Source: a virus
DNA length: 22,654 nt
Strand: one strand, 5' to 3'
IMG/VR virus record: IMGVR_UViG_3300034279_001376
Span: 108,776-131,429 of that record
The position numbers were made by a program, and so were the translations under genes. The notes beneath the pieces were generated by a model. It was not told the origin of the DNA. It did not search any database and worked only from the letters and a program-made list of their open reading frames with translations. Numbering within the stretch: position 1 is the stretch's first letter; every line of letters starts with the position of its first letter. Positions 7,092-15,084 of this stretch are shown in pieces.

Positions 7092-7343
7092 ATGCACATA
7101 CAAGATTTACAGGTAGATTTAACCTTACACCCGGATGACTGGGATGGTTTTGAAGTTGTAGAAGACACCCTTTTAGATGGAGACTCAGAAAAAGGAAACA
7201 CTACAAACGAAATAGTAGTAAAAAGAATTTCAGACAACAAATTTTTCAAAGTAGAATACACTCAATACAGAGATGAAATTGAATACGAAGAAGATGTAAC
7301 AGAGGTGTTTCCAGTCACAAAAACAATAACAGTTTATGAGTAA
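7092..7343 (+). CDS. Small acidic phage protein
   Basis: An 83-residue strongly acidic, beta-rich product. It contains IVVKRISDNKFFKVEYTQY followed by a Glu-rich stretch and EVFPVTKTITVYE, a pattern I associate with short phage proteins of unknown function. It starts one base after the previous stop and overlaps the next gene by eight bases. Confidence 0.7.
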   Translation: MHIQDLQVDLTLHPDDWDGFEVVEDTLLDGDSEKGNTTNEIVVKRISDNKFFKVEYTQYRDEIEYEEDVTEVFPVTKTITVYE

Positions 7344-7632
7344 TATACCTAATGTAGAAGAGTTTTTAGAGAGAGAATATGTTCATATTGAGCATGAACC
7401 CGGAAGATTTATACATGAGTCGGATTTCAAAAAATCCATGTTAGAGTTTGCTGCATTACATGTTCAAGCAGCACTAAAAGCAGCAAGTGAAAAAGCATTT
7501 GCAAAAGGAGACACGTGCTCATTGACTACAAAAAACAATAATTTCTTTTGGACTTTTGGTGGTAGTATAGGTAGAGTTGTTATGGATACGGATTCTATTT
7601 TAAACGCATACCCTTTAACAAACATAAAATGA
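7336..7632 (+). CDS. Conserved-type Bacteroidota phage protein
   Basis: A 98-residue product starting IPNVEEFLE, then FAALHVQAALKAASEKA and a C-terminal SILNAYPLTNIK. This N- and C-terminal pairing is familiar from many small Bacteroidota phage and prophage proteins, all of unknown function. It has a helical core and neither signal peptide nor membrane span. Confidence 0.75.
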   Translation: MSNIPNVEEFLEREYVHIEHEPGRFIHESDFKKSMLEFAALHVQAALKAASEKAFAKGDTCSLTTKNNNFFWTFGGSIGRVVMDTDSILNAYPLTNIK

Positions 7633-7781
7633 ATCAAAAAGAATTAACAGATTTTATGTTAAAAGCATCCGAAGAAGATGTGATAACTTACGCAAGGTTA
7701 GAAACTGAAAAGTTTAATTGTTTGAGTAAACTTCTATATTCAGAACAAATTCAAAACTTTATAACAAAATACGGATTATGA
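7629..7781 (+). CDS. 50-residue helical microprotein
   Basis: ATG at 7629 to TGA at 7779-7781. The product is polar and helical, with QKELTDFMLKASEEDVITYA and LLYSEQIQNFITKYGL. It overlaps both neighbours by four bases with ATGA junctions (7629 and 7778), strong contextual evidence that it is translated. Function unknown. Confidence 0.65.
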   Translation: MNQKELTDFMLKASEEDVITYARLETEKFNCLSKLLYSEQIQNFITKYGL

Positions 7782-8359
7782 AAAAAGATTTAGAGGCAAA
7801 ATTTAGCAAAGCACTTGAACCAACATTGGATAGAGACGCTTTTATGGCTTTCTTTAGGGATGAAAATTCTTTTAATAGTTTAAGTGTAGATGACAGGTAT
7901 GAAATTTTTCAAGGCATTTTGTTAGGAAGTTCAGACATTACAAAAAAAGCACTAGATGAGTTAATTAATAATTACAATGTGCATGATTTGGAAGTAGTAC
8001 AAAAAATCTATCCTAAGTATAGTCATGGTCAATACGTAAAAATAGGCAGTAAAGTGTATAAAGTAAAACAAGTACACGTAAGAGATTATGATGTGATCTA
8101 CACTTTGGAAAACCCAAGAGAAAATAGGCAAAACGTAAATGAGTCTGCTTTAGCATTTGCAAACAGATATGAAATAATAAAAGAGTTTATTGGACACCAC
8201 AGAACAGGAAAATGGGTACGTGTAACTCATGGGTCTGGTTGTATGATAGACTATTACGAACCTTATTCCATTGAAGGAGTGATTTTTCACAATGGGATGA
8301 AAATGATAGGAGAACTAGCAAACTCAGCAGAAGACATTATTGACATCAAAGTATTATGA
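7778..8359 (+). CDS. Unrecognised protein with SH3/KOW-like middle
   Basis: A 193-residue product. Residues 1-75 are helical and polar. Residues 81-125 (YSHGQYVKIGSKVYKVKQVHV, then DVIYTLE) look like a small SH3/KOW-type barrel. The rest is beta-rich with GKWVRVTHG. I cannot assign a function. It is joined to both neighbours by ATGA overlaps. Confidence 0.75.
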   Translation: MKKDLEAKFSKALEPTLDRDAFMAFFRDENSFNSLSVDDRYEIFQGILLGSSDITKKALDELINNYNVHDLEVVQKIYPKYSHGQYVKIGSKVYKVKQVHVRDYDVIYTLENPRENRQNVNESALAFANRYEIIKEFIGHHRTGKWVRVTHGSGCMIDYYEPYSIEGVIFHNGMKMIGELANSAEDIIDIKVL

Positions 8360-8694
8360 TATACAAAGTTGAAGGAAATAATTTATTAATTTGTTGTAAG
8401 ACATTTGATGAGTTTAAATCCGCTTTTTTAAATATTGCTAAAGAAACAAATTCAGATGACTTTTTTGGTATACTTCAAACTCACTGTGATATTTTTAGAG
8501 AATGTTGTGAAGTTGGGTATGTAGGAACTGAAACTCCAACAGGTTTTACAGAAATTTTTTACACAGACCAATATTTTGAAGACATTGAAACTTTAGCCAA
8601 GTATTACTGGGTAGGAAAGAATACTACTTTAGTAATTGTAGATGAAAGTTTAATGTCTTACAATCCAAAAAAACTATTTAAGTTTGAATACTAA
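8356..8694 (+). CDS. Unrecognised protein
   Basis: A 112-residue acidic product with four Cys residues in its first half (ICCK near 12-15, then HC and ECC). The rest is aromatic-rich. There are no recognised motifs, signal peptide or membrane span. It is the last gene before a hairpin at 8700, so probably the last of a transcription segment. Confidence 0.7.
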   Translation: MIYKVEGNNLLICCKTFDEFKSAFLNIAKETNSDDFFGILQTHCDIFRECCEVGYVGTETPTGFTEIFYTDQYFEDIETLAKYYWVGKNTTLVIVDESLMSYNPKKLFKFEY

Positions 8695-8699
8695 ACAAA

Positions 8700-8723
8700 G
8701 CACTGGTAATAAACTGCCAGTGC
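8700..8723 (+). terminator. Hairpin after 8694
   Basis: A perfect seven-pair stem (GCACTGG with CCAGTGC) closes a 10-base loop and is followed by AATTTTC. It lies five bases after a stop codon and 10 bases before the next ATG. The short T-run fits a weak Rho-independent terminator or attenuator. Confidence 0.6.
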
Positions 8724-8733
8724 AATTTTCATT

Positions 8734-8976
8734 ATGAACAGAAAAAAACTTTGGGCTGATTATTTACCCAAATATTTTAAAATAGGAAAGTACACTCTAG
8801 CCTTATGGACTTGGGATGGTACTTGGAAATCAACCCGGATTACAATTCGAGAAGATCATTTGTGGATGTTCACTATTAAACAAGGTGAATACCAAGATAG
8901 AATCAGATGCTCAAAAGATTTTAAACCTTTCGGGATTAATTTACAAAAATTTTTTAAAAACACATGCCAACAATAA
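8734..8976 (+). CDS. Unrecognised small basic protein
   Basis: An 80-residue basic product rich in Trp and Lys (LALWTWDGTW, then EDHLWMFTI). It stands alone between the hairpin at 8700 and the promoter region of the homing endonuclease. No family recognised. Confidence 0.65.
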   Translation: MNRKKLWADYLPKYFKIGKYTLALWTWDGTWKSTRITIREDHLWMFTIKQGEYQDRIRCSKDFKPFGINLQKFFKNTCQQ

Positions 8977-8981
8977 ACTTA

Positions 8982-9011
8982 GATTTTGATAATTAATGTT
9001 GATTTTGATAA
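8982..9011 (+). repeat. Direct repeat GATTTTGATAA, 19-base period
   Basis: GATTTTGATAA occurs at 8982-8992 and again at 9001-9011. The second copy lies inside the spacer of the promoter at 8999-9027. A 19-base spacing is close to two helical turns, so a dimeric regulator could bind both copies on one face. That role is inference. Confidence 0.5.
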
Positions 9012-9027
9012 ATAATTTATACCTTTG
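8999..9027 (+). promoter_or_regulatory. Bacteroidota-type promoter
   Basis: TTG at 8999-9001, an 18-base spacer, then TACCTTTG at 9020-9027, matching the Bacteroidota -7 consensus TAnnTTTG with an upstream TTG element. Transcription would begin near 9033-9036, about 30 bases before the homing endonuclease ATG at 9067. The spacer is almost pure A/T. Confidence 0.7.
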
Positions 9028-9066
9028 CATCGAAGCCTGCTTTAAGCATAAAACGGCTTTTATAAA

Positions 9067-9723
9067 ATGCAAGGTATATACTGTATTAAAAACACTATTA
9101 ATGGAAAAATCTATGTAGGTTCTTCTGTAAATATTAAGAAAAAATTTCGGAACCATTTACTAAGTCTTAGAAAAAACCAGCATCCAAACTTTAAATTACA
9201 AAGTTCTTTCAATAAACACAAAGAAGAAAGTTTTATTTTTTACGTTTTAGAAGATGTACTAGAAAAAGAAAATTTAATTGCTAGAGAACAATTCCACATA
9301 GATACATTAGCCCCAGTTTACAATATTTGTTTGCTAGCAGACTCTTCTTTAGGAGTTAAAAGAACTGAAAAAACAATAGAAAAAGTACGCCAAGCAAATC
9401 TAGGTTTGAAACATCCAGAATGGAGAAATAAGATTAAAAGCATTGCTCAAGGTGGAGAAAATCACTGGACAAAGAAAAAAAATTTTTCAGAAGAAGCAAA
9501 ACAAAAAATGAGCACAACTCATAAAAAACTTTATGAAAACGGGTACGTAAACCCAACCAAAAAATCTATTTTGCAATACGATTTAGAAATGAACTTATTA
9601 AATGAATGGGAAAGTGGAGCGGCTGCAAGTAGAGGAACAGGATTAAGTACTTCTACTATATGCCAGTGTTTATCACAAAGATCAAAAACATCGGGTGGGT
9701 TTATCTGGAAATACAAAATTTAA
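9067..9723 (+). CDS. Freestanding GIY-YIG homing endonuclease
   Basis: The 218-residue product opens with a GIY-YIG nuclease domain: GIY at 3-5, YVG at 16-18, Arg28, Glu74 and Asn86 at the positions expected for catalysis. Two NUMOD3-like DNA-binding motifs follow (about 102-123 and 140-155, each with a [KQ]xR/KxxxxG-type helix). A C-terminal NUMOD1-like unit comes last, from about 167: ILQYDLEMNLLNEWES, then TICQCLSQ and GGFIWKY. This is the domain order of phage Seg/I-TevI-type enzymes, which cut a site in related genomes lacking the gene and spread by recombination. It has its own promoter and unrelated neighbours on both sides. Confidence 0.88.
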   Translation: MQGIYCIKNTINGKIYVGSSVNIKKKFRNHLLSLRKNQHPNFKLQSSFNKHKEESFIFYVLEDVLEKENLIAREQFHIDTLAPVYNICLLADSSLGVKRTEKTIEKVRQANLGLKHPEWRNKIKSIAQGGENHWTKKKNFSEEAKQKMSTTHKKLYENGYVNPTKKSILQYDLEMNLLNEWESGAAASRGTGLSTSTICQCLSQRSKTSGGFIWKYKI

Positions 9724-9758
9724 CCAAAATTATTAATTTTTAAATTAGACATATACAA

Positions 9759-10172
9759 ATGATTTGTAATATCGACTTTGACGGAACTTGTGTCAAACAT
9801 TCTTTTCCAGAAATAGGAGAAGAAATAGGAGCAGTACCAGTTCTTAAAACCTTAGTAGAGAATGGGCATCAACTTATTCTTTTTACAATGAGGAGTGACA
9901 CTCCTAAAGGTAATTACCTCACAGAAGCAGTAAACTGGTTCAAGAAACATGACATACCTTTATATGGGATTCAAACTAATCCAACTCAACTTTCTTGGAC
10001 GAGTTCCCCTAAGTCATACGCAAATTTTATGATAGATGATTCCGCGCTAGGAACACCTCTTGTAAGACCTGCACTTGAAAGACCTTATGTAGATTGGAAA
10101 AAGGTTATTTTCTTATTAGTGCAAGAGGGACTCATTACAGAAGTCCAATGCTATAAATTATTTCACACATGA
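9759..10172 (+). CDS. HAD-superfamily phosphatase-like protein
   Basis: The 137-residue product has all HAD motifs: DFDGT with nucleophile Asp6 and acid/base Asp8, motif II TMR at 43-45, Lys85 in SPKSYA, and motif IV IDD with Asp93 and Asp94. It is a minimal HAD core without an obvious cap domain, so a small phosphorylated substrate or nucleic-acid end is possible; the sequence does not say which. Small HAD proteins of this kind are common in phages. Its stop overlaps the next ATG (ATGA at 10169). Confidence 0.8.
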   Translation: MICNIDFDGTCVKHSFPEIGEEIGAVPVLKTLVENGHQLILFTMRSDTPKGNYLTEAVNWFKKHDIPLYGIQTNPTQLSWTSSPKSYANFMIDDSALGTPLVRPALERPYVDWKKVIFLLVQEGLITEVQCYKLFHT

Positions 10173-10444
10173 ACATAACAAAAAAATTACAAGATCAACT
10201 TATAGAATGTGAGTTTCTGTTTACAGAGAAAGATATTAATCAAACAGAAGGTCTTTACGCAAAAGTTGAATTTTATTTTTCAGGTCATTGGCAAGTAATT
10301 CGCATACGTAATAACGATAAAACTACTTTAAAAGACGTTTTAAGAATATTGGCGGAACAAGCATTTGAGTTAGGAGTAGAAAAAGGAGTAAAAGAAGGTA
10401 AAAAAGAAGTAGGGGAATATTTAAAAAACTTAACAGAAGATTAA
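10169..10444 (+). CDS. Unrecognised small protein
   Basis: A 91-residue product: a helical start, a beta centre (YAKVEFYFSGHWQVIRIRN), then a long charged helix (LAEQAFELGVEKGVKEGKKE). The stop abuts the next ATG. No family recognised. Confidence 0.7.
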   Translation: MNITKKLQDQLIECEFLFTEKDINQTEGLYAKVEFYFSGHWQVIRIRNNDKTTLKDVLRILAEQAFELGVEKGVKEGKKEVGEYLKNLTED

Positions 10445-11134
10445 ATGACAGAGGTAAAATACACACTAAGAAAACTAGACAATTCTTATCTTATCACTAG
10501 CAATGAAGAAATCAGAGAAGGCGATTATTATTATGAACCCACTTCTGATGAGCCTTTTAGTATCGCTTATTTTAATCTAGCACAGAGTAATTATAGGTCA
10601 AAAGTAATAGCAAAAACAAACTTTTACCACAATTCAGATCTACCAAATATTGATTTTTCTGCATTAACTAAGTCAGAATGCAATACTATTAAGTATATAA
10701 ATGTTGAGGTTTTGGCAGATAGAAGTAGTGAAATTCAAGAAGCAACTTATACCTCTAACCATAAAGTCACTTATGTACACGGTTATATAGACGGGTTTAG
10801 AAAGGCTCAAAAATTACTAGGGTTTAGTAAAGAAGACCTTGCAGACTATTTAGCATTCGTGGATAATAACTATTATCAGACAGATGCTTGGATAGATAGA
10901 GATTCTGGCGTAGGAGTTCCACGACATGTAATTTTGAATAATTACTTAAACTCTTTAAATAAAGTAAAAGAGTGGGGAGTTAAAATAGAATTGGAAAACT
11001 GTGAGCATTGTAAAGGAAGTAGTGTTTTTGTTGATGGAAACAATAACTGTACAGAATGCCCTGCTTGTATCAGTGGTAAATCATTTGATATTAAAATCAC
11101 AAACAACATCATAAAAGTCATTAAAATATTATGA
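10445..11134 (+). CDS. Phage protein with C-terminal zinc-knuckle-like cysteines
   Basis: A 229-residue product. The N-terminus (YTLRKLDNSYLITSNEEIRE, then GDYYYEP) is typical of an uncharacterised Bacteroidota phage family. A middle helical stretch contains GYIDGFRKAQKLLG. Near the C-terminus two pairs, CEHC and CTECPAC, separated by about 17 residues, look like a DnaJ-type zinc knuckle. Function unknown. It starts right after the previous stop and ends with an ATGA overlap. Confidence 0.75.
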   Translation: MTEVKYTLRKLDNSYLITSNEEIREGDYYYEPTSDEPFSIAYFNLAQSNYRSKVIAKTNFYHNSDLPNIDFSALTKSECNTIKYINVEVLADRSSEIQEATYTSNHKVTYVHGYIDGFRKAQKLLGFSKEDLADYLAFVDNNYYQTDAWIDRDSGVGVPRHVILNNYLNSLNKVKEWGVKIELENCEHCKGSSVFVDGNNNCTECPACISGKSFDIKITNNIIKVIKIL

Positions 11135-11541
11135 AACAAGAAATAACAGTAAAAACAGGTACTCCAGTAGATTTTAGTAATGTTAAAGTTCCTTTGTATG
11201 GAATAAACGATCAAGCATATTTGCTTCATTTTGGAAAAGTCATAAAAGTTGACATACTCGGAGTAGAGTTAAAATTAAAATGGTTTGACAATAATTACAC
11301 GTCTAGGTATGAATGGGAAATAAGGTATGAATTAGGCAATGCGGATGGTACTACACCTTGGTTTGAAGTGTGGTTTGAAGAACACGATTTGTTTAAAGAT
11401 TTAGCATCTGTTACATTAGCGGCTAAAGAATACGAATTGAAAAAATTTGTGGAAAGAAAAGACACTTTAGAAAATAACATACGTGTTACTGAGAACGCAT
11501 TAGCCACTTACAAAAAACAATACCAAGAACTTTTAAAATAA
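11131..11541 (+). CDS. Unrecognised protein with coiled-coil C-terminus
   Basis: A 136-residue product. The first two thirds are beta-rich with many Trp and Tyr residues. The last 45 residues form a charged helix likely to be a coiled coil (AKEYELKKFVERKDTLENN and onwards). Family unknown. Its TAA shares a base with the next ATG. Confidence 0.7.
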   Translation: MKQEITVKTGTPVDFSNVKVPLYGINDQAYLLHFGKVIKVDILGVELKLKWFDNNYTSRYEWEIRYELGNADGTTPWFEVWFEEHDLFKDLASVTLAAKEYELKKFVERKDTLENNIRVTENALATYKKQYQELLK

Positions 11542-12302
11542 TGCAGTACGAAGTCACACTAAAATACGCAGTAGATGAGGCAACAGGGGAATATGGTTTG
11601 ATTCCAGTAAAAACTTTAAACACAGAAACTCCTTTTAATTCATTTTGGACACCAGAAGGTGTGTTTCACGATGTTTTTGAGCATTATTTTGAAGGAGTTA
11701 ACAAATACTACAATGGGAAAGGGTTTATGCAACTATGGGGAGAAATGTGTGCATCTGGGCATGCTTTCGCTTACTATGAATTAGGTTTAGAAACATTCAG
11801 ATATAGGAAGTATAAACCCCAAAGAGATTTTACAATAGATACTTTAGGTATTATACAAGAGGCTATGTCAGAAAATTATCCAATGGATTATGAGGCGCAA
11901 AAGAAAACTTGTTTAGTACCTTATCAGAAATATACAAAAGAATTGTGGAGTGTTGAAGCAGTGGTAGAAGAGTATAAAGAAAAAATTTTGAAAAGAGTAA
12001 AGTACAATAATCCTTTTGTCTGGATTCCGGGTATTGCTAGAAACTACATGTATGGGTTTAAACAAGCACAAAAGATAATAGGAAAAGATCCAATGGATAG
12101 CCTTGAAAAAATGGATAAGTTTCTTATAGATTGGAACAAAATTTGCAAGCATGACGCTAATAATCTAGGAATAGAAAACTCAGAATACGGGTTGTACGGA
12201 ATTAAATTCAGAATAAAAAATACCGGAAAATTAAGCATTAAAACAACACTTATTGAAGATTATACACATGAAGAGTTTCATTTTTCAGACTTAATTTACT
12301 GA
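11541..12302 (+). CDS. Unrecognised 253-residue protein
   Basis: The largest unidentified gene in this block. Near residues 36-55 lie PFNSFWTPEGVFHDVFEHYFE, including H-x-x-x-x-H, followed by a second His-containing segment (CASGHAFAYYE at about 75-85). A metal site is conceivable but unproven. The middle is helical and basic (FVWIPGIARNYMYGFKQAQK). No signal peptide or membrane span. Stop and next ATG overlap. Confidence 0.75.
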   Translation: MQYEVTLKYAVDEATGEYGLIPVKTLNTETPFNSFWTPEGVFHDVFEHYFEGVNKYYNGKGFMQLWGEMCASGHAFAYYELGLETFRYRKYKPQRDFTIDTLGIIQEAMSENYPMDYEAQKKTCLVPYQKYTKELWSVEAVVEEYKEKILKRVKYNNPFVWIPGIARNYMYGFKQAQKIIGKDPMDSLEKMDKFLIDWNKICKHDANNLGIENSEYGLYGIKFRIKNTGKLSIKTTLIEDYTHEEFHFSDLIY

Positions 12303-12586
12303 TGACTTTACAAGAATATAGAAATCAAAACCCAGCCCGACAACAAAATGCTGGTTCTGTTTTATTAACCAAAAACGAGGTTAAGTTTGGGCATTGTATA
12401 AAAATTCATTCAGAACTCTATTATGTGCAAATCAAAATGGATTGGTGGAGACACACATACCTTTTAAAATCAAATGACAATACTCTCTGGACTACTGATG
12501 AAGATGGAAATCCAATGAGTAGATCAGTATTTGCTTACAATGCCACCTCGGAAGAGTGGGAAAAATTTAAAAGAAATGGAGATTGA
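12302..12586 (+). CDS. Unrecognised small protein
   Basis: A 94-residue product with a QNPARQQNAGSV start and a Trp-rich beta stretch (YYVQIKMDWWRHTYLLKS), ending in a charged helix. It is joined to both neighbours by short overlaps. No family recognised. Confidence 0.68.
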   Translation: MTLQEYRNQNPARQQNAGSVLLTKNEVKFGHCIKIHSELYYVQIKMDWWRHTYLLKSNDNTLWTTDEDGNPMSRSVFAYNATSEEWEKFKRNGD

Positions 12587-12938
12587 GGAAAAAGAGTTTA
12601 TTTATAGTTTTCCTGTTACGGAGCCTTGGCTAAGAAAACATAAAAAACAATTAAATGAATACAGGGTTAAACTTGGCATAAAAACTAAAGAAGAAGATTT
12701 TGTTTTAAGATGTATTCTTAGTTTTGACTGGCGCAAAGAAATTATTCTTGGAGAAATTGAAAAAGTAAAACTTGTAAATGATTCAGTTAAAATAATATTT
12801 AATGTAAAAGCACCACGTAAATCAATAGATTATTCTTGTTCTCACCCTTTTAGAGAAAAAGACTGGAGTTTAGAAGTTAACACTTTTTATAATAGGGCCA
12901 GTTATGTGTATTATCAGATACGTCGTTACATAATTTAA
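12576..12938 (+). CDS. Unrecognised basic protein
   Basis: I take the ATG at 12576, giving 120 residues (MEIEEKEFIYSF...), over an in-frame ATG at 12531 that lies deeper in the previous gene; the chosen start overlaps that gene by only 11 bases. The product is basic and beta-rich, with FDWRKEIILGEIEKV and a Tyr/Arg-rich C-terminus. Function unknown. Confidence 0.65.
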   Translation: MEIEEKEFIYSFPVTEPWLRKHKKQLNEYRVKLGIKTKEEDFVLRCILSFDWRKEIILGEIEKVKLVNDSVKIIFNVKAPRKSIDYSCSHPFREKDWSLEVNTFYNRASYVYYQIRRYII

Positions 12939-12960
12939 TAATAAATTCAATTTAAACAAA

Positions 12961-13350
12961 ATGACACAAACACAAAAAGATTTTAATGTTAGATGTGCAA
13001 AATTTCTAGGTTGGGATTTTTTCTATGATGCTGGGTTTTGCTATGAGGTAACTGACCATGATGGAAACAAGTACGAAACTCTGTATGAATTAAAATTTCA
13101 TTCAGATTGGAACTGGCTCCAAGAAGTAAAAGCAAAAATATGCTCTTTAGAAATAGTAGATGAATTTGAGATAAAATATGATTCAGTGTCAAAAGGATTC
13201 TATGGGCACATATCCCCTTCTTACAAAGATTCTTTTGAGTATTTTACCACAGGAACACTTGCTATTGGAACAGATGCTTACACAACAGAAATGGAAGCAA
13301 CCACAGATATAATTAATCAATTTTTAACTTGGTACGAAACACATGTTTAG
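12961..13350 (+). CDS. Conserved-type phage protein
   Basis: A 129-residue product with TQTQKDFNVRCAKFLGW at the start and ELKFHSDWNWLQEVKAKI in the centre. The F-H-S-D-W-N-W segment recurs in many uncharacterised phage proteins, usually followed by a short helix and beta hairpin, as here. The ATG is preceded by an A-rich leader in the 22-base gap. Function unknown. Confidence 0.75.
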   Translation: MTQTQKDFNVRCAKFLGWDFFYDAGFCYEVTDHDGNKYETLYELKFHSDWNWLQEVKAKICSLEIVDEFEIKYDSVSKGFYGHISPSYKDSFEYFTTGTLAIGTDAYTTEMEATTDIINQFLTWYETHV

Positions 13351-13510
13351 ATACTTAATACCTTATTATGGGATTTACCTTACTTGGAAGGAACTGCCCG
13401 GATTTTTGAGTCCAAAAACTGACCAAGAATTTATTTATTACCGCTTATCTACGTGGTGTCACGCTATTTATCTTATACTTACTTATGTCTGTATCGACTA
13501 TTTTTTATAA
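13343..13510 (+). CDS. 55-residue Tyr-rich, possibly membrane microprotein
   Basis: ATG at 13343 to TAA at 13508-13510. The product begins FRYLIPYYGIYLTW, contains a polar loop, and ends in a hydrophobic run (about residues 40-55, HAIYLILTYVCIDYFL). It fills the 134-base gap between its neighbours and overlaps both by a few bases, the usual arrangement here. Probably membrane-associated; function unknown. Confidence 0.55.
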   Translation: MFRYLIPYYGIYLTWKELPGFLSPKTDQEFIYYRLSTWCHAIYLILTYVCIDYFL

Positions 13511-13814
13511 ATACAAAGACCTTTACGAAGAAGTTCAAGAATTAGAAGCCTCTATGGATCCTGATAATGAAAGTTATGTATGGAGAGAATATGAGGATAA
13601 AAGAGAACTAGAAGAGTATATTGCTCGAATAGACAAAGAAAATCTTCACAATGTTGACCTTATTTTGAAAGTACCCAGTGAAACTTCTAGCACGACTTTA
13701 ACAAAGTCTGAATGGGTTGGTTGGACTGTTAACAACAAGATTACTAGATTGGATTCTCAGGCTATGGTGGAGTTTTTTAAAGAATACCCTGACGGGTTAA
13801 TACAAATAGGATAA
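13485..13814 (+). CDS. Unrecognised acidic protein
   Basis: A 109-residue acidic product with a charged helical first half (YKDLYEEVQELEASMD), then a beta-rich second half containing SEWVGWTVNNKITRLDS. No motif recognised. It starts inside the end of the 55-codon gene. Confidence 0.68.
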   Translation: MSVSTIFYKYKDLYEEVQELEASMDPDNESYVWREYEDKRELEEYIARIDKENLHNVDLILKVPSETSSTTLTKSEWVGWTVNNKITRLDSQAMVEFFKEYPDGLIQIG

Positions 13815-13828
13815 ACAGGATAAGTATA

Positions 13829-14155
13829 ATGAAAAAATGCTGTGGGCTATGCCCTTACAGCCGATTAAATACTTTATTTTTGCACCCTGAAAGAGCAGCA
13901 GAATTTGCTTATTCTGCTTCAAATCCTTATAATGACTTTGTATGTCATAAAACAGGAGTACTTGAGGAAAATGATGAGGAAAGTGCAGAGATAGTAAAAG
14001 GAGTAAAATCTTTTACTTGTGCTGGATTTTATGCTATGCAGCATCTCATAAATAATCCTAATAAAAAATCTGAAATAAAAATCAATACAGAAGATCATTT
14101 TGACGATGTGTATGAAATGATAGAACACCATGAAGAATATTACGAACAAAAATAA
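13829..14155 (+). CDS. Cys-rich conserved-type phage protein
   Basis: A 108-residue product with an N-terminal CCGLCPYSRLNTLFLHPER, then FAYSASNPYNDFVCHKT, and a later FTCAGFYAM. The spacing CxxC ... CH ... C suggests a bound metal, either zinc or an Fe-S cluster. I have seen this pattern in uncharacterised phage proteins. The acidic C-terminus ends in several Glu, Tyr and His residues. Confidence 0.75.
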   Translation: MKKCCGLCPYSRLNTLFLHPERAAEFAYSASNPYNDFVCHKTGVLEENDEESAEIVKGVKSFTCAGFYAMQHLINNPNKKSEIKINTEDHFDDVYEMIEHHEEYYEQK

Positions 14156-14156
14156 T

Positions 14157-14564
14157 ATGCAAGAATTAAATCAAGTAGAATTAAAAGACTCAATAGGTAA
14201 AACTATTAAAAAGGTTCATGTAGGCCATTGTGAATTTGTTATCATTTACACAGATGACTCCTTTTCGTGTTTCAAAGAATATGATGATTGGGGAAGCATT
14301 AGCAATGATGACTGCAAACTCAAGTATGAAGGGTTTATAGAAAGACTAGGTATTAAAGCAGATGGTTCAACCTATTTTACAGGGTTTCAACAATTTTTAA
14401 TAGATGCAGGAATCCTAGATGGTGAACAACTTATCTTGGATGCTAAGACTAGGATTGATGCGTATGTAGAAAACTGCAAACAAAACGAACTTAAAGAGTA
14501 CAACAGGTTAAAAGCAAAATTTGAGCAATTAGATAATGATTACAGAACCACAATTAAAGATTAA
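14157..14564 (+). CDS. Unrecognised protein with coiled-coil end
   Basis: The start is set at the ATG at 14157, one base after the previous stop, giving 135 residues; an in-frame ATG at 14130 would only add nine residues overlapping the upstream gene. The first half is beta-rich with a Cys/Asp pattern (HCEFVIIYTDDSFSCF). The second half is helical, ending in a likely coiled coil (NELKEYNRLKAKFEQLDND). It overlaps the next gene by 29 bases. Confidence 0.7.
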   Translation: MQELNQVELKDSIGKTIKKVHVGHCEFVIIYTDDSFSCFKEYDDWGSISNDDCKLKYEGFIERLGIKADGSTYFTGFQQFLIDAGILDGEQLILDAKTRIDAYVENCKQNELKEYNRLKAKFEQLDNDYRTTIKD

Positions 14565-14868
14565 AGTAGGAGATTTTGTACAATTTAATGACGGTAAACT
14601 AGGAATTTATGGCATGATTTGTAGGATTCATTCTGAAACTATTGTTGATTACGTAAGAACCAGCATGACAAGGTGGACTACTTCTATTACAAAAATTGAA
14701 CAAGGAGTTTTAATAACAGAAAATGATTTTATTACTCATGTAAAATTTAATGCTGCATTGTCTGATAGAGAAATACCTTCCACAGAACAAATAGAAAAAG
14801 CATTGGATTTGTACAAAACAAATTTTGATGTAGATTTTTCTGAAATAACTAACTGTTTTGAGCAATGA
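14536..14868 (+). CDS. Small protein with SH3-like N-terminus
   Basis: A 110-residue product. KIKVGDFVQFNDGKLGIYGMI at about residues 8-28 resembles the first strands of an SH3/KOW-like barrel; the rest is mixed. ATGA overlap with the next gene. Function unknown. Confidence 0.68.
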   Translation: MITEPQLKIKVGDFVQFNDGKLGIYGMICRIHSETIVDYVRTSMTRWTTSITKIEQGVLITENDFITHVKFNAALSDREIPSTEQIEKALDLYKTNFDVDFSEITNCFEQ

Positions 14869-15083
14869 GTCAAAAAGAACTTGAAGATTCTATTCGTAGA
14901 GCAGGCCCAGAAATACTCCAGAATCATTATCATGGTCAGTATCATACTACTTGCCCAAATTGTAATGAAACATTCATCACGGGAGAAATACATGTTTGTC
15001 CCGTGTTAATTTATTCTAAACAAGACCTGTCTAAAATTCGTGCTCAAGAAAGGCGTGATGCTAAAACAGGGTTTAATTACTAA
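14865..15083 (+). CDS. Zinc-ribbon-like small protein
   Basis: A 72-residue product with TCPNCNETFITGEIHVCPV in the middle. CxxC followed 14 residues later by HxCP looks like a zinc site. The N-terminal helix is His-rich (NHYHGQYH). It could be a small nucleic-acid-binding or adaptor protein, but this is not shown. Confidence 0.68.
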   Translation: MSQKELEDSIRRAGPEILQNHYHGQYHTTCPNCNETFITGEIHVCPVLIYSKQDLSKIRAQERRDAKTGFNY

Positions 15084-15084
15084 T

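Noticed and set aside
9033-9059. AAGCC/GGCTT pairing in the leader of the homing endonuclease
   Set aside because: Only five pairs with a 17-base loop; too weak to call an attenuator.
9718-9748. A/T-only inverted repeat after the homing endonuclease stop
   Set aside because: AATTTAA/TTAAATT pairing is expected by chance in such A/T-rich sequence and is unstable.
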